From Nematostella vectensis (taxonomy: Eukaryota; Cnidaria; Anthozoa; Actiniaria; Edwardsiidae): 64,000 nt of DNA. Of this stretch, positions 55,016-64,000 are shown piece by piece. The notes under the pieces are model-generated. The model was not told where the DNA came from. It saw nothing but the letters and a program-made list of their open reading frames with translations, and made no database searches. The number at the start of each line of letters is the position of its first letter. Within the stretch, counting starts at the first letter, position 1. The DNA lies in contig NC_064043.1 in the NCBI RefSeq assembly GCF_932526225.1, positions 4,641,501 to 4,705,500 on the forward strand, in the 5' to 3' direction. Position numbers and translations under genes: made by a program.

Positions 55016-58000
55016 ATGGAGGTCGTTATTGGGACGTACGATCCATTTCTCATCGGATTTGATCTTATAACAGACTCCAACGAAGACACGGTACAAAACG
55101 GCTCAAAACATATGAAAAGAAAAGCGCCTTGGGCGTAAAAATGCAAGTAACATGCGAATGTAATACTGTTTTTCCTTGCATTTTAGGGCTATCGCTTCGA
55201 ACCGAAGTTTGTTGATCGGGGCCATGCGGGTTGTGTGAAGAGTGTAGCTGTGGATTCTAGCGGAACATTACTGGCTTCGGGTAGTACTGACGAGACTATA
55301 CGGTGAGTTTTATTCGTTCTGTAATTTCCTGTGCGTGTGCTTCACTTGACATTTACTTGATGGTGCGCTATGGACTATTATTATATTATCTGCACAGTCG
55401 TGTTTACACGATGCTGTCATGGAAGGGACAGACGTACTGTATATTTGTTGGAAGGTTAGGGTAATTTTTTACGTTAAAGGCTTTGTCCGTTAACGTCTGC
55501 TGTTTGCTCTGTAGAGCTGCCTGACAGGAATTTCTTTTTTGTTTAAAATAATTTTTTTTAGTATTTTTCCAATTTCATCCCCCCCCCCCAATATCTAATG
55601 GTCCACCCGATAAACATGCACTTAGCTGACAGTGTTTTACAACAATGTGTAAAACATGTATGGTCGTCAATAATGCACTGCAAGCTGTAATCTATTATGT
55701 TGCCGTCACACTTATTGAAAAGATCATTTTTTGTGGTTCTGGGTCTTTTTTGTGCATCTCAAATTTCAAAACTAGAATACATGTACCCCAAAAAGATGAC
55801 TAATTTCGATCATTTCTGACTTTTGTGACTTAACTTTTTCTTTACATTTTTCAGGTTGTTTAGTCTGAAGGATCATAAAGAACTTGGCTCTCTTCACCAA
55901 CATGAGGGTAAAATAAATGTCTTTTTTAAATGAGAAAAAGAATTCAGTGGAATCACAAATGGCCAAGTGTGGCAGTGCATGGGGCCTCATACTCTAAAAC
56001 CTAGGAAAAACTTAGAGAAAAATCCTTGTCCACTGCCTATGAGTCTACAGTATATCTATATATTGCTTCTCCTTCATACGGTACCTTGGTAGAGCTATTG
56101 CTCTCTATGGCAATTCAGCGTTATTTAAACATTCATGTGTTCATATTATAGGGTCTGTGACTTGCCTGACATTCTGTGGTAATTCTCACATGATAAGTGC
56201 AAGTGAGGATAAAACTATTTGTGTGTGGCAGTGTAAAACATGGGAATGCCTTAAGATTCTCAAAGGACACAAGTAAGTTTACATTCTCAGACCTGTATTG
56301 CTTATGACTGTGATTTACGGAGATAATCTTGTTAAAATGCCATATAATATTTTTTTCGCCCTTTCTAATATGTGCTTTTACCATATTATATGTACTTAGC
56401 GAGGTACTTTATTTCAATTTTCTATTTTTGACATCTTTTCTGCACATTGTCTATTTATTCGTTTTTCATTATTGTTTGATCAAAAGTCTTTCTTGATTTA
56501 AATACAAAAGGCAGTGTTTCTTGTGTCTCCATTGTGTTATTTTATTCTGATCTTGTTGTTGTATTTAGGGGTGCTGTCAATTCTGCATCAGTTCATCCAT
56601 CAGGCAGATTAGCAATGTCTGTGTCTAAAGACAAGCACCTTAGGTGAGATATAAGATATACAAGGTTGAAAAACCTAAAGAAATCAGGTAGCTTTTTTAT
56701 GGACCTTCAACCATATAATTATATTGTAATTTTTTGTGTTTGTGTATGTATGATTGTCATAGCAGAAAAAGAGTAAAGATAGACTGACATTATTTTGTTT
56801 AACTGGATGACAAAGTGAGCACTTATCTAGAATGAATTTAGCAAAAGTAATTAAAGGTGTAGATTTCGTTATATTTATATACCATATTTCTTGGTGTATA
56901 ATGCACACTTTTTTACTCCCAAAATGACCTCGAAAAACGTGGTGCGCATTATATGCGGAACCCATTGTACTCAGTATGATAAAAAGCGGAAATCAATAAG
57001 AAAAAGCTGGGGTCCTATTGTAGGTGAAAAACAATCACAAAATCGCTAAAAAATAACATAGTAAAAGGCATTACAAACAAAGAAAATCTTTAATTTCCTC
57101 GTCATGTGTTTTGTAAGAAAATAAATACAAAAACTCGCCAGACAAACAACAATTATTTATGCTTCCTTCACGACTTTCTTGTCATCCGCCATGTTGGAGT
57201 TTACTCAACCCAGTCTCTCTGCACCCCGTCCAAAATGGCGGTAATTGCCGTGAACAAACACAAGCTCACATTTTGATGTTGCATCTAAAAATATATAAGT
57301 TCAGCGATGAGAATAACAGCTTTACAGTTGTGCTAAGATGCGCTGCTTATCAGCTTCAATTTCAGATGTAAAAAGCATTTACCATACTTGAGACTTCTGT
57401 TTTTTTTGTTTTGTTTCTCATTTCCTTGTATTTTCTATTGGGGTGCATCAACAGGTTTTTTGAAAAAGGCCTTGAAAATTGGGGTGGGGATTATGTGGGT
57501 GCACATTATACACCTGTAAATACGATATATGTTATGTAAATGGTTCACAAATATTGTAATCTAAGTGGCCCTTTTCTTGAGTTTGGGAGAGTTTATCTCG
57601 CCTGAATTTTGAAATGTGCCAAGGCCCATATGTCACCTGGGTCCTGAGATGTAGCTCATACATTACACAGCCTTTATACTGTTTCTAGGGTTTTACTGGA
57701 ATAAGTACACCTTTAACCACCTTCCTCTTTTTAGAACATGGAACTTGGTTACTGGAAGATCAGCTTATGTCACCAACATAAAGGAAGGTACTCTGACTTT
57801 GTGAGCTGTTGAACTTGTATATGTCTTCTTTAAGCCGTTTTTTATGCTTCCATGTACAGGATTTGATTGTCTTTTATTGATTTCAGTTGCAACATTGATA
57901 AGATGGTCCCCATGTGGTGATAGTTACTCATTTGTTACTGGCAACAAAGTAGTCATCTACAAAGTAGCGGTGAGTTGTTGATTTCAAGCAGCAGTACTGG

Positions 58001-61000
58001 TCCATGGAAACAAGTTGTTGTGTTGCTCCTGAAAAAAGAGGGATTAACATATTTTCAAAATTGGCAGCCAGTTGTAGGGTATTTATTTATGAGAAATATA
58101 GATTTGTAGTAGGCACTGCCTAAAAGTGGAGCTCTAAACCATTACATTGCTTATTTTCTATAATTTCCTTGTTAAAGCTTTACTGCAATGTAAAAATTAG
58201 GAGACAAATACAAATATGTAGAAAAAACTAATTAACAGCTGATCACAAATGATAGTTGGCTACACTCACATTGCATGATTGCTTTTGGTCTAGTATCCAA
58301 TACGTCACATCTTTGCTCTGTTCCCCTATTGTAGACAGCTGCCCTTTCTTTTACCATGGAACTCCCAAAACCTGTTCTGGACGTAAAGTTTTTAAATGTA
58401 AGTACATACATTTTTATATTTATGAAACTGTTATATTGTATGTTGTCATGCATTTGATTTACCCAAGTCTATTTTTATCACATTTTCTTCCATTTGAGCA
58501 AACCTTCAAGCCAAGAGAGGGTACTTCCAAACTCCCTGAGCTCCCTGAGTATGGGGCCTGTGCCCACCAGCAGCTATAGATGGGACTGTTGTTGTTTTTC
58601 TTCAGGAGACAGTTCAAGCAGTAGGGGGGGAGATGGATTGGATCTATAGGGTTCTCTCAAAATCCCTGAACCCTTTTGGTTATAGGCACTTTCACACCAG
58701 TAGCTAGATGGGACTGTTGTTGTTTTTCTTCAGGAGACTGTTCTTGCAGTAGCTGGGGAGATGGATGGGATCCATGTATTTGATTCAGAAAACCAGAAGA
58801 CCTTACAGATTATTACAGGCCACGAGAGCAGGTATAGCACAGTATAAAGTTTTGGGGGTCTCTAATCAAACTAGTAAAGGGGAGTGGTGCATTCCGTGTG
58901 TGAAAAACAAAAAGGGATCATGATGACAAAGGCATACATTGAGGAAATTTTCACATGCACACTTTGCTAACTGTCTTTCAAGGCCAAAAATACATAAGCA
59001 GGAGATGATTTTGCCTCAGTTACTTATGAGATGTAATTTCGTTTGATCAACGTTTGCACACTGTGAACTTCTGGCCTTGTGATGCAGTAAGCAAAGTGGA
59101 TGAATGAAATTTTCCTCAGCTTGTAACTCCTGGGATCCATTAAGAGGCTTGGTTACAATATCTACATTGCATCATGTGCCTTTTTAGGTCCCCTTTTGGG
59201 CCCTTGTAAAGGCTTGGCTTAACTGTGTGTCCTGTAGTTTACTTATATTTCCTGTAGGAGCATTAAGGGATTTGCCTGTGCAAAAAACCATTTAACCTTT
59301 TCAACAAATATCTCTGAAAAAAATGTGTTTCTTGCTATCAGGGTCCCAACCCCTTAAAAAAAAAAAGAACAACAACAACAACAACACACGGAAAGCTTCT
59401 AAGCAGACCAAAGCTCAGAACAAAGCGGAATGAAAAACAGGACTTTTAACGATGATGTCACCAACCCAGTCACGTTTTGTTTGTCCTTGTTTAGAATCAA
59501 GGCATTACAGGTTGTGCATGACCCGTTGCTAGGTGACAGCAAAGTGAAATGTATTCTGCTGTCTGTTTCATCGGATGGAGATTTGAGGGCTTGGTCACTC
59601 AATCCTGATGATGTAAGTAAGATGTTCTATGTATCTTATCCAGGCAGGGTCATAGTCACACTGTAAAGGGGTGTTCTACATCTACAATGCTGGCAAGGCT
59701 GGTAACAGGATGCCTACTTGAGCATGTTCGATTCTGTGCACTCTCACTTTTGCCTGCAGGCCCGTGGTTCGGACGAAACCCCCCCCCCCTCCCCCCCCCA
59801 ACCCGGCTTGAAGGTCCGCTCAGAGCAAACCAAAATATATAACGTTTGGCTGGAGATATACCGTGCACATCAATATGTCTTTAAAATGACTATAAAAATC
59901 TTTTTATAATAATTATCTTTATTATTATCGGCTATATATTAAAAAGTACCCTATTAATAACATTTTAAATACAAGATTGATTGCCTAGTGTAATAAGGCG
60001 AGGAGAGGGGTATACCGAAAATTTGGTTCGCTTAAATGGAAAAACGAACCACCCCGCTCAAAATCCTGGCTACGGGCCCGGGCTGCACCAGGCCCTGAAG
60101 AAGGCACGAGAAAATGCTGTCCTGAACACGATGCGACACTGGAAAGAAATGCATGCGAACACAACCGGTCATGCAAGAGCCGGCATTCCTGTTACCTGCT
60201 TTGTAAATGATAATCACCCTATTAGCAAACTAAAAAAGTTTTTGTGCACTCTCGAATTTGTCTGACATTGTTACTGAACCAATGGCAAGACGTTTTTTTT
60301 GTTTTAAAATGATTGTCTTGTAACTGTTTATGATTATTACATGCTGTAATTACTTAGTCATCTTAAACTTCCAGCTCAGTGAGCAAGCACTGCTTCTGGC
60401 AAGGTATGAGATGAATGGCCGGCCAACCTGTATGACTGTGGCGGTTACAAGACCAAAACCAACACCATTCAAGGGACAAGAAGAAACACCAAAACCAGAA
60501 TCAAACAGTGATAGACGGACTACGAGCGAATCAGGTGGACTGGGGACTAGTCACTAGTCTCTTATCTATTGCCTCGTTCTAATATTGCTCCGTATTTAGG
60601 TATTTAGTTTATATAGTGTATACAAGTCACCAACCTTTTAATTATATAGAGGAAACATTATTATTTAGTTCTGACCTTTTTCTATGAGTTGCATGCCATT
60701 AGTTCGCTTTAGTTCGAAACCCCTGTTCTCCCAAACGAAGACACACGTTCATACCAAGTAGATTGCACGTAGACTAGAAACCATCTTCGCACTTTGGTGA
60801 GTATAGCCCATTTTTATTTTTATCTACACGGACACTCTTGTCTGACTCCTTCTTTTCTCACTACAGCCGGCATACCAAAGAAGAAGAAAACGAAGAAAAA
60901 GCGAAAGCGTTCCTCAAAAAAGAAGACGAGTAAGGAAGAGGCTGAGGCGGGGTCGCCAACTAGGGAGGACGAGGCCGCCGAAAAAGACGACCAGGAGGAA

Positions 61001-61021
61001 GCCATGAGCGAAGAGGATTAA
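55016..61021 (+). CDS. PAK1IP1: PAK1IP1 / MAK11 WD40 protein (12 exons, complete)
   Basis: Nucleolar WD40 protein needed for 60S ribosomal subunit maturation, and in vertebrates a PAK1 inhibitor; 389 aa against 392 in human. Exons: 55016-55090, 55187-55302, 55855-55907, 56152-56272, 56569-56643, 57735-57787, 57887-57969, 58335-58397, 58734-58831, 59495-59612, 60375-60534, 60867-61021, phases consistent. WD blocks include VAVDSSGTLLASGSTDETIR, HMISASEDKTICVW, WECLKILKGHKGAV, SVHPSGRLAMSVSKDKHLRT and LSVSSDGDLRAWSL. The last exon is a Lys-rich nuclear/nucleolar signal (KKKKTKKKRKRSSKKK) followed by an acidic end, as in relatives. Exon 9 has a truncated ghost copy upstream, and intron 5 a MITE. 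Confidence 0.95.
56879..57530. mobile_element. About 650-base MITE in PAK1IP1 intron 5
   Basis: The left end ATACCATATTTCTTGGTGTA, TAATGCAC is inverted at the right end (GTGCACATTATACACCTGTA, AATACGATAT). The homology continues inward over some 70 bases with mismatches. There is no transposase. It contains a 70-codon open stretch (57159-57371) without coding character. Confidence 0.75.
58537..58733 (+). repeat. Tandem duplication with a ghost of the PAK1IP1 exon 9 acceptor and exon start
   Basis: GATGGGACTGTTGTTGTTTT, TCTTCAG and GAGACAGTTCAAGCAGTAGG (ghost, junction 58605/58606) match the same acceptor and GAGACTGTTCTTGCAGTAGC at real exon 9 (58734), 128 bases later. The homology covers about 45 exon bases and extends left over CCAGCAGCTAT / CCAGTAGCTA. 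Confidence 0.88.
59613..60374 (+). other. PAK1IP1 intron 10
   Basis: Contains long C tracts (about 59778-59800). A 94-codon open frame at 59981-60265 has no recognisable homology. It is possibly transposon-derived, but no termini were identified, so I do not call a gene. Confidence 0.4.
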
Positions 61022-62114
61022 GCAGGAGATTGAATGGGAATTGACCATTTAAAAACCGCCGAGATCCCAGGAAAACTCACCCCGCCCTCCTAGGCTATCA
61101 GCACCATCCAGGCGTCATGGCCATACTATGATGATCCAGCATGTTTTTGGGGGGGACGGGGGGGGGGGGGGGGGTGGAGCTTAAATATACAATTTTATGT
61201 TCCGTCATATGCTTTATATAATGGCGACCCTTATCCCTTCTTCCCTGAATTCATGTGGATCAAACCCTGAGAACGATTGTAAAGAGTCTTATGTTGCATT
61301 CACACCAAAACTATGTTTAGTTAAACAAGGTTTTTCTTTCCCTGATAACTTGCCAAGTTTCTCAGTGTGTTGAATTCTTACTAGCTAAATGCTCACTGAG
61401 TAACATGTACAGCACAGTCTATTCAGTTTTGTTCTTGGTTCTGTCTACTCTTGGGAGATTGAGATTTGAAACAGTTCAATTAAACCACCTTTAAACTGGT
61501 TTGAGTGCTGGTGTGAATGCGGTATTAGTCTCTTTCGGTGAACTTCGGTGTTTGGATGAGCGGTTTTTTAGATCTCGAATAAAAGGGGCGTGAGTATGTT
61601 AAGCTTGGTGCACGTCTTCTAGCTGCGCGTCTGGGTTCAAATAAAAAAAGGGCATAGGAAATTCGAGGCTGACTTTTCCCGACTAGCTTTTCATATTTTT
61701 TTATCAGACAAAGCTGGAAGAAGACAGTAAATGGAAGAGAGTTCCTTAAAGGCGGTGGTACAAAGCAACATTGTAAAATGTCTTTTTTCACAAGCTAATC
61801 AACTTTTTAGCCATTTCCCCTTCTCATCTCGAAGCAATAAAATACTGAATCGATGCTTAGTATATTTCTGCATTTTATTATTTTTCTATGTACAAATATT
61901 CCAATTCAATTTTGAGAAACAAAACGCAAGCCTCCTAGGTCATGGTGGCTCTCTGATAACTATTCCTGAAATAAAAAGCGAACTAAAGATGTTTTTCAAG
62001 ATATTAAGCGAACTCAAAGATTTACATAAGACCCTGCTTATATGCATCTCGCTTCTATAGAAATCTGCTATAACTACACAAGTCCTTCCTTTTTCCCGTC
62101 TAAAAGCATGCGTA
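61022..62114. other. Convergent intergenic region with a poly-G tract
   Basis: Lies between PAK1IP1 and the Pax gene 3' ends. A run of about 30 G with single interruptions (61147-61178) could form a G-quadruplex. No gene was recognised. Confidence 0.45.
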
Positions 62115-63904
62115 CTAAACTCGCGAGCACGAGCACTCCTGTCCGCAACCGGAAGTCGATTGTGTCTCTGAAGTCATCAGGGACGTCGACGTGGACGAAG
62201 TATCCCTTCTTGGTAGCAAGTTAAGAGAATTGAGCGTTGGATCATAGCTGCTGATCATAGAGCACTGCCTGTTTGCCATGTCGCATTCTCTGCACATCGG
62301 GTAACAGCTGCCCACTAGTGAGTGTGGGCTCAAATGAGGTATGTTGTTGATCTTTTGGTGACGCCGCCATTTTGCTCGTCGATTTGAAAACCAGACCTGG
62401 AAAAAAAGAAAATTTTACAACAAGGTTTAAACAAACAGAGTCTAGTCATTGTATATGTGCTTTGTGCCCTAATTTCTAGGGACGGTTCCAGAAGCTGGGT
62501 GAATAAAGGTATTCTAAGAGGAATTTCTAGCTTGTCCATCCCACTTTTATAGAGTTTGAATCTGCCAGTTTAATTTTCTTTGATATTTTTTTTACCTGGA
62601 CCCGCGCCTCTGACATGTCAATCTTGTTAGCAAGCTCCTCCCTCGTGGCTACATCTGGGTAATGTGATTTCTCGAACTCTTTCTCAAGCATCTCAAGCTG
62701 ATCCGGAGTGAACGTTGTGCGGTTCCGACGCAGTTTGCGTTTCTGATTGGTCGCCGGGTCTTCGTCTTTCCCTCGTTCATCGTCGGTGCTGGCGTCGTTA
62801 GCGTTCGTGTCGCTGTCGGCAGCCTCGTCCATTCGGTCTCTGACTTCTTCGTGGGTGATTCTTGGCTCGTACTGGCGATGACTGTCAGTATCTTCTATCG
62901 TGCTTCGCTCTTCTGTGTGACTGGTTATTGATTCCGTTTCTTCTCTTTCACGATGCAGATCGCGCATCTCTCGTTCGGGGCTCAGATCATCTTCTGTTAA
63001 AAAGATAAATGTCATCTGTGAATATACAGCTAATACCATAAGAATAATTTGATTTTATGGACACATTTCCTATCCAGGTTTTGATGAATGTGGAAAAGAG
63101 TTTGTGCTATGAAGCGCAGCGTTTCCTGATTTAATTTTTTAACTTCTATGCTTCATTTTGATTTGTTACTCTTATTATTGCCTCATCGCGCTAAGCATCG
63201 CTCTGAATGCTTCTTACCTTCACGCAATTTGTGCGCTTCCTTCACGTCCTCGTGATCGTACCCAGGAGACTTGGCCATCCTCTCCTCGTTATAGATGTCC
63301 GCCAGAATCTTCCTATCCAACTCCTGCTGTAGCGCCATCCGCTCTTCTGATGTTGGCGGGCTACTACCGTGATGAAACGAAGGGTAGCCCCACTGCATGG
63401 GCGTGTCTGGTACCGCTCCCCAGGGGTGCAGCCCGTAGAGTGATGCGAGATGCTGGCGCTCCCTCTCTAGCATGGCGAACTGCGCAGCGCGCTCTGCCGC
63501 CTTATTCCTCAAGATCCTGTTGATTGAACTCACGCTCGGCGTATTCTCCCGATCGCAAATGCCCTCTTCCACTAGCCTGTCTCTGATCTCCCAGGCGAAA
63601 ATGGTCGGGTTTTGCTGCTTGTATTGTAAGATTTTGTTAACGACTGGGGGTGTTGCGACTTTAGGCTTGCTTCCGCCAATTGAGCCTGGTCTGATGGATC
63701 CGGTTTCGTAGTACCGGCCAAGGATTTTGCTGACGCACCCGTGCGACACGAGCAAGCGCCGAGAGATCTCGCAAGGTCGCACGCCGTATGTCGCTAGTTG
63801 AATGATTCGGTGCCGGATGTAGTCGGGAAGCGGCCGGCCGTTTACGAATGCTCCTCCAAGCTGGTTAAGCCCGCCATGGCCTTGAAATTGCAAGTGGAAT
63901 GGAA
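62115..63904 (-). CDS. PaxC: Pax transcription factor, PaxC-like (Pax4/6-related), 5' end outside window
   Basis: Three exons in gene order: 63904-63218, 62993-62596, 62396-62115 (phase 2 in, then 1 and 0). The first shows a complete paired domain from [20 protein letters not shown] through [20 protein letters not shown] to [16 protein letters not shown]. The second has an acidic linker and most of a homeodomain ([20 protein letters not shown] ... SEARVQ). The third completes it with [12 protein letters not shown] and a 75-residue Ser/Thr/Cys-rich tail. A paired domain plus full Pax6-like homeodomain without an octapeptide matches Pax4/6 and cnidarian PaxC; PaxA or PaxD are less likely. The split homeodomain (intron after RVQ) is a classical position. 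The start codon exon is missing: the acceptor at 63904 implies an exon beyond 64000. The PaxC name is tentative. Confidence 0.88.
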
Positions 63905-64000
63905 CTAAAGAAATAAAAAGGAAAGCTCGATATGCAACGTACATCAATCACTATTAGGTAACTTTTGAAAGCCGAAGCTGCATGTTGAAAGGAAAAGCTT

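Noticed and set aside
59981-60265. 94-codon ORF in PAK1IP1 intron 10
   Set aside because: No homology, no splice support, low-complexity surroundings; probably chance or old repeat.

Overview
The window is animal nuclear DNA: intron-rich genes with GT-AG splice sites, introns packed with small inverted-repeat transposons and minisatellites, and metazoan proteins throughout. The Pax protein near the right edge has a Pax4/6-type homeodomain and no octapeptide. With the general texture and the several apparently lineage-restricted proteins, this points to an anthozoan cnidarian, probably a sea anemone such as Nematostella. That is my inference; no search was run.

Layout, left to right. A two-exon p62-like PB1 protein (+, 554-2171) converges on a single-exon TMEM175 potassium channel (-, 2837-4354). 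A repeat-rich stretch (4.5-7 kb) holds foldback elements and a broken zinc-binding ORF. Then come a two-exon secreted protein with an internal duplication (+, 7555-8925), an ankyrin protein with a PP1-docking motif (-, 10335-10928), and a three-exon secreted ten-cysteine protein of prokineticin/Dickkopf colipase-fold type (-, 12144-14037). That last gene is almost invisible as open frames and was assembled exon by exon. A complete 27-exon villin gene fills 16.7-34.0 kb on the minus strand (826 aa). TM9SF3 follows (+, 14 exons, 36975-46916, 583 aa). A large, unrecognised four-exon membrane protein of 1648 aa (-, 48001-54725) is divergent from PAK1IP1 (+, 12 exons, 55016-61021, 389 aa). They share a 290-bp promoter interval with an RFX-type site and a CCAAT box. 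The right edge carries the 3' three exons of a Pax gene (-, 62115-63904).

Every exon of the villin, TM9SF3, PAK1IP1, prokineticin-like, PB1 and 1648-aa models was placed by matching splice sites and codon phase. Totals are divisible by three, and the recognised proteins have nearly the same length as their human relatives.

The most unusual feature is local repeats that start on splice junctions. In villin, minisatellites are built from copies of the exon end plus its 5' splice site (exons 9, 12 and 15), and others abut acceptors or donors (exons 10, 14, 17 and 21). In TM9SF3 (exons 4, 7, 9) and PAK1IP1 (exon 9), truncated ghost copies of an acceptor plus the start of the exon lie upstream of the real one. 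The window also has two natural filled/empty site pairs for transposons inside such duplications, and one nested insertion. The genes do not form an obvious pathway; this is ordinary animal synteny. No tRNA, rRNA or CRISPR array was seen.
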